The notes: generated by a model not told the origin, from the letters alone. A DNA stretch of 9,563 nt from an uncultured Christensenellaceae bacterium (GCA_910588015.1 CAJUOK010000039.1:1-9563), one strand, 5' to 3'. Positions 1 through 6,978 are shown, numbered from the stretch's first letter. Numbers and translations: made by a program.

Positions 1-1558
1 TTGTAATATCTTCTTCATTATCTCCGCTTAACAAATTTTTGAACGTGATATTAGCTACCAAATAGTTGCGAACAGGCGAAGTATCCGGAGTATAACCGCC
101 CATCTTGCTTGTATCCCATATTTGATGATAATTATTCCCGAAAAATGTCTCCGCTTCAGTAAGCATTGTGCCGGAAGTTGAATATTCTCTGTGACCGCTC
201 AAACGTATACCGTAACCACTTTGGTAACTCGTCCAATAATTGACACCTGTAGCCTTAACCACATTGATATTATTTATTGAACTGCCGTTTACCGTAACTT
301 GAACTGCTGCGCCTACTCCGGCGTATGCGTATTTAGGTCCCGCGGCGGCTCCGTAACTTCCTTCTACGTAACAATTTTTAAGATTAGCCACTACCGAATT
401 TGAATAAGTACCTATTAATGCCCCGCTACCTGCATTGACAGTCGAATTAACCTCTGCTCTTCCAACGAAATTTTCCATAAACAACGACTGTTCTTGAACT
501 ATACCTATCGCCGCGCTAGACGCAGTATGCAAACACGACGCAATATTTGACGTCAACTCTGCTGCGCAATCATATATATATAAATTACCGCCGTTAAAAG
601 CGTCTCCGACCAACCCGCCGTGTATTTGACACCAACTAGACGTACTTTTTGCTGTTATACTTACCGAAGAAGAACAACGATACATCATAAGAGGCAATAC
701 GGTATCAGAATGCGCGCCGATAATCCCCCCCAATCCCATATGGTGCGCGCCGTATACAATATCTGAAAAAATCTCTCCTACTGTATGACAGTTGAGAAAA
801 TAATCTTGTCCCCAAGACACGCCAACGATTCCGCCTGTATTTGTCTCGTTACGGCTATTAAACGTCACAGTGGCAGGCATTTGTTTATATTCGAAATTTT
901 CCACTATCAAATCGCTTATTATTGCGTTTGAGGTTCTGCAGAATACGCCGTAGCCGTACGGACTCGACGCGCCTGAAGTAGGTATTTGCGCGTAAGCAGA
1001 GCCGTTCCAATAAACCCATCCCGTAGTTCCATTTAATGCAATATTTTGTAGTTTGTGTCCAAAACCGTAAAATGTTCCGTTGAAAAAACGAACCGGATAA
1101 AAAGTTTTGCCATCAAAATCTATATCCTTTGCCAATACAAAGAATTGACCGCTGCCGTAACTTGATATTGTACCGTCGTCTAAATTCTTGGCAAATCTCG
1201 TCCAGTCGTCTACAGTTGCAATAACATAAGGATTTTCTTTAGTACCTCTGTTACTTGTTGTTTTTGCAACTTTTTGTATGGTCATATCATACGGAGTACT
1301 GGCGTCCCCTGCTCTGTATTTATCTATCAAGTCTTTATCGGTATATACATAATTATATCCGTCGTTGAATTCTCCCAATCCGTCGCTTGCATTAGTTGTT
1401 ATTGTCATTGCCGCTTTGTCTATTCCGTTTTCATCTAACATACCCGGTAATGATATACTAAACGGCAAGCAAGCGCTTATCGCTCCTATAATTATACATA
1501 ATGCTATTATAAGTACTGAGCATTTTAAATATTTGCTTTTCAATTTCTTTGCATTCAT
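1..1558 (-). CDS. Exported GLUG-like repeat surface protein, C-terminus beyond window edge
   Basis: An uninterrupted frame gives 519 residues and continues past the left edge. Residues 1-30 form an export signal: a basic N-region (KKLKSKYLK), a hydrophobic core from about 13 to 26, then I27-S28-A29-C30, which fits a lipobox, so the protein may be a lipoprotein; ordinary Sec cleavage is the alternative. Residues 104-175 include GTKENPYVIATVDDW and NGTFYGFGHKLQNI, typical of GLUG/beta-helix surface proteins. Glycine motifs recur at 242 (GGIVG), 277 (GGIIG), 314 (GGLVG) and 379 (GALIG), mostly followed by a Cys-containing strand such as NCHTVGEI or NCYVEGSYG. This resembles GLUG repeats, inferred to fold as a right-handed beta-helix exposed at the cell surface. 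The start at 1558 is preceded by GGAGAGAAGAAGT. An in-frame ATG at 1603 would add 15 residues and has GGAGAGG seven bases upstream, but that lies inside a dispersed repeat. The ligand or role is unknown. Confidence 0.8.
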   Translation of the reverse strand, partial: MNAKKLKSKYLKCSVLIIALCIIIGAISACLPFSISLPGMLDENGIDKAAMTITTNASDGLGEFNDGYNYVYTDKDLIDKYRAGDASTPYDMTIQKVAKTTSNRGTKENPYVIATVDDWTRFAKNLDDGTISSYGSGQFFVLAKDIDFDGKTFYPVRFFNGTFYGFGHKLQNIALNGTTGWVYWNGSAYAQIPTSGASSPYGYGVFCRTSNAIISDLIVENFEYKQMPATVTFNSRNETNTGGIVGVSWGQDYFLNCHTVGEIFSDIVYGAHHMGLGGIIGAHSDTVLPLMMYRCSSSVSITAKSTSSWCQIHGGLVGDAFNGGNLYIYDCAAELTSNIASCLHTASSAAIGIVQEQSLFMENFVGRAEVNSTVNAGSGALIGTYSNSVVANLKNCYVEGSYGAAAGPKYAYAGVGAAVQVTVNGSSINNINVVKATGVNYWTSYQSGYGIRLSGHREYSTSGTMLTEAETFFGNNYHQIWDTSKMGGYTPDTSPVRNYLVANITFKNLLSGDNEEDIT

Positions 1559-1604
1559 ACTTCTTCTCTCCAATACGCTTTTATCTGTTTTAGTTTTATA
1601 CATT

Positions 1605-1722
1605 TTTAGACCTCTCCGCTTCGGTCGAGGTGACAATAAAATGTCGTTGACATTCGCACGAGACGCAACTGCTTGCTCGCTATGCCGTCGCTTCGCTCTT
1701 TACGAGCGCAGTCGAGAAATCT
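1605..1722. repeat. Palindromic dispersed repeat unit (TCGAG family), copy 1
   Basis: The left arm at 1605-1635 matches 9231-9261 at 30 of 31 bases. The right arm at 1704-1722 (ending GTCGAGAAATCT) is a divergent inverted copy: its reverse complement begins AGATTTCTCGAC, against AGACCTCTCCGC at the left. The unit is therefore a foldable palindrome of about 115 bp of the same family as the two units near the right edge. On the minus strand its left arm reads CGGAGAGGTCT immediately ahead of an ATG at 1603, so it may contribute to the 5' end of the surface-protein gene. Related palindromes with arms like CATTTCGAG...CTCGAGAAATCT are known as dispersed intergenic repeats in many bacteria; the mechanism of spread here is not visible. 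Confidence 0.7.
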
Positions 1723-1884
1723 TATCATTGTGCTTTTTGCCATTCGACTATATCTCAACTTAAAGTATACTTTGCTACTTTCTCTTTCGCAGAACTAATA
1801 GAATATTCTATACAACAGCGCCTTCTAAACCAAATATTGTATATTTTTATATCTTGCCAATATTTGATTTTCTGTCTGTCGGAT

Positions 1885-2036
1885 AATCTCTAATTCCAAA
1901 AAAGGTATACTTTTACTGACCCAAAGCTATTGCAAAATAACGTATCGTGAACTATAATATTATTGAAAAAATATGCCGTTTCGCGGTACGCAAAACGGCA
2001 GTCAGTAAAAGTATACTTTTTTTGGAAAATCTTTAA
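1885..2036. mobile_element. MITE-like element with 27-bp terminal inverted repeats
   Basis: The terminal inverted repeats at 1894-1920 and 2001-2027 match at 26 of 27 positions; each contains GTATACTTTTACTGAC running inward. The repeats enclose 80 bp with no coding capacity, for a total of 134 bp. The flanks carry AATCTCTAA (1885-1893) and AATCTTTAA (2028-2036), directly abutting both ends and matching at 8 of 9, which is what a 9-bp target site duplication would look like. The interior ends in a hairpin (TGCCGTTTCGCG at 1974-1985 with CGCAAAACGGCA at 1989-2000, one mismatch, 3-nt loop). A non-autonomous element mobilised in trans by a transposase elsewhere is the best reading. A long intergenic regulatory stem-loop is the alternative. 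No family can be assigned from this window. Confidence 0.65.
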
Positions 2037-2219
2037 TTTATGGATATTTTTTATAAAAATATTAGTAAATAAGAATTATTAATAGTAATTAGCAATTTCG
2101 ACAAACAAATAATTTTTATCATCAGCATTGTGTTTTAATAATATGTAATATTTAATAGGCAATTAATCAACAAATTTACTTATTTACTCTTATAATAGAA
2201 ATCGCAACTATTCTTTATT

Positions 2220-2726
2220 TTACATAAATTTGCAAAGCAAACAAGCCATTATCGCTCCGAAATAGCAGGCAATCAACGATATGGGTATGGCGTAACGCAA
2301 ATTCTTTACTTTAGTCGTGGAAAAATAAACCGTACCTACATAAAAAACCGTCTCGCTTGCGCCTACTATTACGGACGCGCACCTCGATATATAAGCGTCG
2401 GCACCGTGAGTCTTATATATATCCTCTAAAATCGCAAGCGAGCCGTTGCCGGATAGCGGTCTTATAATTAAGAGTTCGCAAAGCTCTTCGGGAATTCCCA
2501 AAAAAGTCAACGCAGGCGACATTATCTTGGCAAAATAAGCGTTAAGTCCGCTCAACGAAAACAGTTCTACCGCAACAAGTACCGCGCAGATATACGGAAA
2601 TATAGAAAGCACTATCGAAAGGCTTTCTTTGCTTCCTTTTACGAAGTTGTCATAGACGGGAACTTTTTTTATAAACGCGATTATTATTACGAGAAGTATA
2701 AATACAGGGAGAATATATTTGCTCAT
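2220..2726 (-). CDS. spmB: Spore maturation protein B (SpmB)
   Basis: This 168-residue membrane protein matches the SpmB family (Gate/nucleoside-recognition-type domain), which with SpmA is needed for proper spore core dehydration in Bacillus. The family stretch IIRPLSGNGSLAILEDIYKT (about residues 88-107) and the later SETVFYVGTVYFSTTKVKN-like segment (about 128-146) are clearly recognisable. Hydrophobic segments lie at about 4-18, 41-59 and 147-166, so it is probably an integral membrane protein of the forespore or mother-cell membranes. Its ATG overlaps the spmA stop in an ATGA arrangement (2723-2726), which indicates translational coupling. The ribosome binding site GAGG lies in the last spmA codons. 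The length is close to that of known SpmB proteins, and I see no truncation. The biochemical activity of the family is not settled. Confidence 0.92.
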   Translation of the reverse strand: MSKYILPVFILLVIIIAFIKKVPVYDNFVKGSKESLSIVLSIFPYICAVLVAVELFSLSGLNAYFAKIMSPALTFLGIPEELCELLIIRPLSGNGSLAILEDIYKTHGADAYISRCASVIVGASETVFYVGTVYFSTTKVKNLRYAIPISLIACYFGAIMACLLCKFM

Positions 2727-3355
2727 ATTTTTTTCCTCTCGGTTTGGGGCGCAAATAACGGCTGCCTCGGTTGCACTTCTTTGGCATTCTTATTTTTGAG
2801 TTTTGTCACCGATGCGCAAACCTTTGCCAAAATTACTCCGGTTATCGTGGAAATCAAAGTCGCCAACAGCGACGGCAAAATGATATCCGACGGTGCGTTG
2901 CTCCCCGCCGCCGCGCGCAATCCTATTATCGTTGCGGGAATCAGCTGAATAGACGTGGAATTTATGACCATAAACAATATCATATTGTCCGTGGCTTTTT
3001 GCGAACCGTCTTGCATACATTCCATAGCTTTTATTCCCAGCGGAGTTGCCGCGCCGCCCATTCCCAATAAATTAGCGGAAAAGTTGAGAGTTATGTACTC
3101 AAGCGCAAGGTCGCTTTCGCCTTTGAACAAACGCTTTGTCAAAGGTCTGAATAATTTATTAAGCGCTTTATTAAGCCCTATGCCGTCCATAAGCGAAAGT
3201 ATCGACAGCCATATCGCGTATATGGCAATAAGAGTAAAAGCCAAAGTAAGCGCGTTATTGGCTCCGCTTATCATAATAGAAAAAGCGCTTTCAGGCGAAA
3301 CTATCACAAGCATTATCAGCGACGCCAAAATCATTACGGTAAATACCAAATTCAT
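2723..3355 (-). CDS. spmA: Spore maturation protein A (SpmA)
   Basis: This 210-residue protein carries the SpmA signature NLLGMGGAATPLGIKAMECM at about residues 95-114, preceded by an RPLTKRLFKGESDLALEYI-type segment and followed by NSTSIQLIPATIIGLRAA (about 132-149) and ILPSLLATLISTITG (about 159-173). Several hydrophobic segments (about 5-25, 33-55, 130-150 and 158-180) indicate a polytopic membrane protein. In Bacillus, SpmA and SpmB act together in sporulation and affect spore core water content and heat resistance. The last 25 or so residues are a basic, proline- and glutamine-rich tail not typical of the Bacillus protein. The ATG at 3355 has GGGAG about 10 bases upstream. spmB follows with a 4-bp overlap, so the two form an operon. 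A sporulation-type promoter candidate lies directly upstream. Confidence 0.93.
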   Translation of the reverse strand: MNLVFTVMILASLIMLVIVSPESAFSIMISGANNALTLAFTLIAIYAIWLSILSLMDGIGLNKALNKLFRPLTKRLFKGESDLALEYITLNFSANLLGMGGAATPLGIKAMECMQDGSQKATDNMILFMVINSTSIQLIPATIIGLRAAAGSNAPSDIILPSLLATLISTITGVILAKVCASVTKLKNKNAKEVQPRQPLFAPQTERKKI

Positions 3356-3377
3356 AAAGCAACAACTCCCATACGAA

Positions 3378-3407
3378 ATTGTATGAGAGTCGTTTGGAAT
3401 TTATTAC
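3378..3407 (-). promoter_or_regulatory. Candidate sigma-E-type sporulation promoter of spmAB
   Basis: On the minus strand GTAATAAA (3407 to 3400) is followed after 14 bases by CATACAAT (3385 to 3378). CATACAAT agrees fully with the Bacillus sigma-E -10 consensus CATACAMT; the -35 agrees at 5 of 8 positions with GTCATATT. The spacing is right for this sigma class. Transcription would start about 20 bases ahead of the spmA start codon, just before its GGGAG. The -10 also forms one arm of the inverted repeat CATAC-N6-GTATG (3370-3385). spmAB are sporulation genes in Bacillus, which supports the call, but the assignment is by eye. Confidence 0.45.
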
Positions 3408-3434
3408 TTCTAAAGCTATACTAAATCTTTACTA

Positions 3435-4835
3435 TCATTTAAGCTCTGAAAAATTCTCTTGAGTTACGGCAACATCGACGCTGGTTTTTTCGCCGTCTCT
3501 TATTATATAAAATTTGATAGAATTCGTCATCCCCGCTTTTACGTTCCAAAGACAGTCTGGCAATGAGAAACTGCGAGTAATCTCGTATCTTATTCCGTCA
3601 AATTCTACGGCTTGCAAAATATCGCCTTGCTGAAGAATATCTTTGACCATTGAACCGTCGGAAATTTCTCCCACTGCAATTTCTTCCACAACTCTCGCAA
3701 CTTTTCCGTCGTATACCGCCTTGGAAGAATTGACTATTCCGCCGATACCCAAATATAATTTCTTAATTTTTCTGTTATTTTCGCCGTCGCAATTCTCTAT
3801 AGCGTAATCGGCAATACCTTTGACAACGTCTATCGGTATTGCATAACCCATATTCTCAATGCTTGTGGACGTTGCTTTAGCGTTGACTATACCCAAAAGC
3901 TGTCCTTTTGAATTATAAAGACCTCCGCCGCTGTTACCCGAATTGATTGCCGCGTCAACGCGCATTACTCTTGTGGTAATACTATAATTCAAATTACTAT
4001 CGGCAACGGATAACGTCTCGCTATCCACGCTGATAACTCCTTTCGTGACGGAAATTTTTACGTTGCTGAAATCCGAAGAACTGTTGCCGGAAGAAGGATT
4101 CCCAACCGCAAAAACCGTACTGCCTGCAACAACGTCGTTTCCGCTTGCCAAATTAGCCGCTCTTGCCATACTGTTTTTTATAATGTCGCTGTCGCTCACC
4201 TTGAGTATAGCAATATCATAGTCATATGCACCCGCTATATATTTCGCCTCTATTGCATTCTCTTCGCTTTCGTATCCAAAAAGATAAACGGTTATGTTTT
4301 CACTTATTTTGCTTTCGGTATGCTTTGTATACACGACGTGATAGTTGGTGACGATATATGCGTCGCCCTGCTCCTTGTTCATTCTGTATATAACGCCGGA
4401 GCCGCTTGATATATCGGTATAATCTCTGTCGAATATATCCTTATAAGGATTTAGCGCCCTCACTTTTACCGCAGACATCAATCCAATATTCGCCGCAGCT
4501 TCAACGCTGTCGCTCGACTCTAGGTATTCGCGCAGAAAATCAAAATAACTACCTTGAAATCCCTCTTCGACCGCCTTGTCATATATTGCATTTATGTCTG
4601 CAAGTCCGTCTAGTCCGTCCGTACCGTTAATTCCGTCTATTCCGTCTTTACCGTCCGAGCCGTCTTTTCCTTTAAGACTTTCGAGCCATTCGTCAAGCGT
4701 GCCTTGAAATCCCTGTTCGACGGCAAGCTCGTACGCCGACTTCCCCTCAACGTTATTGTCGCAGGCTACAAAAAACGAGCATACCAGCGCAATCAATAAA
4801 ATCACGGATATAATGTATAATGTTTTTCTTTTCAT
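3435..4835 (-). CDS. HtrA/DegP-like serine protease lipoprotein with collagen-like spacer
   Basis: The protein has 466 residues. Residues 1-25 form a lipoprotein signal peptide ending FFVAC with Cys25 as the likely lipidated residue, so it should be anchored outside the membrane. Residues 33-56 (SAYELAVEQGFQGTLDEW then LESLKG) and 83-104 (AIYDKAVEEGFQGSYFDF onward) are two copies of one helical motif. Between them lie eight Gly-X-Y triplets (56-79), a short collagen-like spacer. A trypsin-like S1C domain follows at about 115-345 with the full triad: His166 in NYHVV, Asp207 in YDYDIAIL, and Ser302 in GNSGG. A PDZ-like domain occupies about 358-466. HtrA-type enzymes degrade misfolded extracytoplasmic proteins; the substrate here is unknown. 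AAGGGAAAAG precedes the ATG. The gene sits between rho (with its own terminator) and spmAB, so it is probably transcribed on its own or reads into spmA. Confidence 0.88.
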   Translation of the reverse strand: MKRKTLYIISVILLIALVCSFFVACDNNVEGKSAYELAVEQGFQGTLDEWLESLKGKDGSDGKDGIDGINGTDGLDGLADINAIYDKAVEEGFQGSYFDFLREYLESSDSVEAAANIGLMSAVKVRALNPYKDIFDRDYTDISSGSGVIYRMNKEQGDAYIVTNYHVVYTKHTESKISENITVYLFGYESEENAIEAKYIAGAYDYDIAILKVSDSDIIKNSMARAANLASGNDVVAGSTVFAVGNPSSGNSSSDFSNVKISVTKGVISVDSETLSVADSNLNYSITTRVMRVDAAINSGNSGGGLYNSKGQLLGIVNAKATSTSIENMGYAIPIDVVKGIADYAIENCDGENNRKIKKLYLGIGGIVNSSKAVYDGKVARVVEEIAVGEISDGSMVKDILQQGDILQAVEFDGIRYEITRSFSLPDCLWNVKAGMTNSIKFYIIRDGEKTSVDVAVTQENFSELK

Positions 4836-4881
4836 ATCTTTTCCCTTCCGTTAAATAAGATTTTAATATGATATTTTTTTT

Positions 4882-4915
4882 ATTATATTATAATGTAGAT
4901 AATTTATCATTAAAA
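4882..4915 (-). promoter_or_regulatory. Possible vegetative promoter of the HtrA-like gene
   Basis: Two overlapping TATAAT hexamers occur on the minus strand at 4892-4887 and 4887-4882, about 50 bases ahead of the start codon. The only -35 candidate at 17-bp spacing is TTTTAA (4915-4910), which matches TTGACA at just 3 of 6 bases. The DNA is very AT-rich, so a TATAAT match alone is weak evidence. Position, between the rho terminator and the protease gene, is appropriate. Confidence 0.3.
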
Positions 4916-4949
4916 ATACAAAAAGTTTTGATAAAAATTTCGTAAATAG

Positions 4950-4979
4950 AAAACGGACGCTCTTGCAAACGTCCGTTTT
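4950..4979 (-). terminator. Intrinsic terminator of rho
   Basis: A perfect 10-bp stem pairs AAAACGGACG (4950-4959) with CGTCCGTTTT (4970-4979) around a 10-nt loop. It lies 15 bases past the rho stop. On the minus strand the stem ends in a T-run (GTCCGTTTTCTATTTACG), so the U-tract is partly in the stem and imperfect. It also reads reasonably on the plus strand, but no plus-strand gene needs it. Confidence 0.7.
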
Positions 4980-4994
4980 GAATAATCTGTACGA

Positions 4995-6812
4995 TTAAAT
5001 TTTACTTGAAAGATTTTTTATACTATAACCGTTTTTTTCCAAAACCTTGACTTGATTGGTAATTGATTCAACAAACTCTTCGTTGTTTTTAGTTTTCTGC
5101 ATCATATTAAGAAGCTGGTCTGTCGTATCTTGCGAATCTCCTGCAGACAACATTTTGCGAAGAGCCCAAACTCCCTCCAATTCCTTTTGAGTAAGCAACA
5201 AATCCTCTCTTCTCGTGGAAGAACGGTTCAAGTCTATCGCAGGGAAAATTCTTCTTTCGCTGAGCTTTCTGTCCAAAGTTATTTCCATATTTCCCGTGCC
5301 CTTGAATTCTTCGTAAATTACGTCGTCCATTCTGCTGCCCGTATCTACCAACGCCGTTGCGATTATGGTCAACGAACCGCCGTTTTCAATATTTCTTGCA
5401 GCTCCGAAAAACTTTTTGGGACTTGCCAACGCGCCAGGGTCTATACCGCCCGACAACGTTCTGCCTGTCGGAGGTATTGTAAGATTGTATGCTCTCGCCA
5501 ATCTTGTAAGAGAATCCATCATTATCACGACGTCTTTTCCCAACTCGACCAAACGTCTTGCTCTTTCTATCAAAAGTTCTGACGCTTTGCAGTGATGTTC
5601 GGGCACTTCGTCAAACGTGGAATATATTACTTCGCCCTTGATAGACCTCTTCATATCCGTGACTTCTTCGGGACGCTCGTCGACAAGAAGCACGAACAAT
5701 GTGACTTCGCTATGATTGGTTGTAATAGAATTGGCGATTTTTTTGAGCAATGTCGTCTTGCCGGCTTTTGGCGGCGAAACTATCATAGCTCTTTGTCCTT
5801 TACCTATAGGCGCAATCAAATCAAGACTTCTTATTGCAAAATCGCCTCTTGTCACGCTCTTTTCGGCAGTATTGATTTCCAATCTCAATCTTTCTTTTGG
5901 GAAGATGGGAGTCAAAGAATCAAAATGCGGACGGTGTCTCAATCCCGAAAGATTTTTTCCGCTATCGCCGACGTATCCGACAGCTTTGTATTCTCCGGTT
6001 CCCGAAATATCTCTGCCTCTGTCGTCTTTTTGAGATACTATCTCATATTTAATTTCGGGATTTACTCTCTCGACAACAGTCAGCGCAGGCGGCTTGTTGT
6101 CGGCGTTCTTTTTGGCAATACCCACCACGTAGTCTCCCGCTCTCAACCCCAAAGCTTTGATTATTCTGCCCGAAACGTAAACATCGCGGTCTCCGCATTC
6201 GCAATTTTCCGCTCTTAAAAATCCATAACCGTCCAACATTTCAAGAATACCGCTGCGCTCTTCGCATTCGGCAACATCTCTAACTGTCGAGTCGCCGTTT
6301 TGTTGCGGTTTGACGTCGTCTACAGTCTGCTGCGGCTTTTGTGCAAGTTCTTCTTCCTGTTTGGCGCCCGTAGGAATATAGACAGGCGTATCTTTCACCA
6401 AACTTGGCACTTCCGATTTTGCGGGACGACCTCTTTTCGACTTGGGAGGCAAGTTTTCCGGCTCGATTTTTCCGCCGTTCTTTGCGCGCGCCTGCATCAA
6501 TTCCAAATAAGCTTCTATTAGTTGGTCCTTATTTTTCGTACTTGGAGTAATGCCTGCTTCTCTTACTATGCTACGCACACAGTGAATAGTCATATTCTGA
6601 AAATCTTCTCTAGTATATCCTTCAATCTCAGTTTCGACGTCTTCGACGGGTTCTGCATCGACGCTCAAACCGTTTGTTCCCAAAATACTTTCAATCAGTT
6701 TGTCTTCCGACAAATACGACACGTTTTCGACGTTTTTCTTTCTTGCTATTTCTCTCAATTCAAAATAAGATTTTGCTTTTAATTCCTCTAGGGTATAATC
6801 TTTTTTTATCAT
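4995..6812 (-). CDS. rho: Transcription termination factor Rho with extended N-terminus
   Basis: Rho is the hexameric RNA helicase/ATPase that ends transcription at unstructured RNA. This copy has 605 residues against about 420 in E. coli. Residues 8-45 and 66-107 each look like a Rho_N (helix-extension-helix, SAP-like) module, so that module appears twice. A polar, probably disordered linker follows (about 108-183) and contains KRGRPAK at 126-132, an AT-hook-like motif. The RNA-binding cold-shock-like domain covers about 185-250, with RNP1 as DGYGFLR at 194-200. The motor domain has Walker A PPKAGKT (347-353), Walker B DVVIMMDS (427-434), the R-loop region EFKGTGNMEI (502-511) and ERRIFPAID (519-527, arginine-finger region). 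All catalytic motifs are present. AGGAG sits five bases before the ATG. It is transcribed apart from its upstream neighbour by a 205-bp leader and ends in its own terminator. Identification is certain; the role of the extension is inference. Confidence 0.97.
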   Translation of the reverse strand: MIKKDYTLEELKAKSYFELREIARKKNVENVSYLSEDKLIESILGTNGLSVDAEPVEDVETEIEGYTREDFQNMTIHCVRSIVREAGITPSTKNKDQLIEAYLELMQARAKNGGKIEPENLPPKSKRGRPAKSEVPSLVKDTPVYIPTGAKQEEELAQKPQQTVDDVKPQQNGDSTVRDVAECEERSGILEMLDGYGFLRAENCECGDRDVYVSGRIIKALGLRAGDYVVGIAKKNADNKPPALTVVERVNPEIKYEIVSQKDDRGRDISGTGEYKAVGYVGDSGKNLSGLRHRPHFDSLTPIFPKERLRLEINTAEKSVTRGDFAIRSLDLIAPIGKGQRAMIVSPPKAGKTTLLKKIANSITTNHSEVTLFVLLVDERPEEVTDMKRSIKGEVIYSTFDEVPEHHCKASELLIERARRLVELGKDVVIMMDSLTRLARAYNLTIPPTGRTLSGGIDPGALASPKKFFGAARNIENGGSLTIIATALVDTGSRMDDVIYEEFKGTGNMEITLDRKLSERRIFPAIDLNRSSTRREDLLLTQKELEGVWALRKMLSAGDSQDTTDQLLNMMQKTKNNEEFVESITNQVKVLEKNGYSIKNLSSKI

Positions 6813-6886
6813 ATACTCTCCTATATTTATGTTATTACGGTATTTGATTATATATATTGATATTATTATATTTACGATTTGGTTTT

Positions 6887-6903
6887 TGCGAATAATCTTC
6901 GCA
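6887..6903. promoter_or_regulatory. Short palindrome in the rho leader
   Basis: TGCGAA (6887-6892) and TTCGCA (6898-6903) form a perfect 6-bp inverted repeat with a 5-base centre, about 75-90 bases ahead of the rho start codon. It could be an operator or a small RNA hairpin. It does not match the Gram-positive LexA box (CGAAC-N4-GTTCG). In Bacillus and E. coli rho regulates its own expression, so a leader element would not be surprising, but no function can be assigned here. The rest of the leader is AT-rich and I could not choose a -35/-10 pair. Confidence 0.3.
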
Positions 6904-6978
6904 TTTCCTATTTAATCTTTAAAAGTTTATAATTAATTTTATGCTATGCGTGATATGAATTAAATAATGTGGTTTATA

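Larger units (their letters stand above)
1604..2219. other. Gene-free interval between spmB and the surface-protein gene
   Basis: I see no credible gene in these roughly 600 bases. From left to right the interval holds a palindromic repeat unit (1605-1722), two short perfect palindromes, AAAGTATACTTT at 1762-1773 and ATAGAATATTCTAT at 1798-1811, a MITE-like element (1885-2036), and a very AT-rich tail (2037-2219) behind the spmB stop. The promoter of the surface-protein gene should lie here on the minus strand, but I found no convincing -35/-10 pair. No U-tailed terminator hairpin is visible after spmB. A 10-bp inverted repeat pairs 2064-2073 with 2179-2188, which may be chance in such AT-rich DNA. 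Confidence 0.7.

Noticed and set aside
1365..1763. A 132-codon plus-strand open frame
   Set aside because: It is antisense to the signal-peptide region of the surface protein and then runs through the palindromic repeat unit; the hydrophobic start is the mirror of the signal-peptide codons.
1894..2027. Intrinsic terminator or riboswitch between spmB and the next gene
   Set aside because: The arms are 27 bp with 80 bases between, the ends match at 26 of 27, and a direct repeat flanks the whole unit, which fits an insertion better. No riboswitch class with this layout is recognisable.
6887..6903. LexA/SOS box in the rho leader
   Set aside because: TGCGAA-N5-TTCGCA lacks the GAAC/GTTC core of the Gram-positive box and has the wrong spacing.
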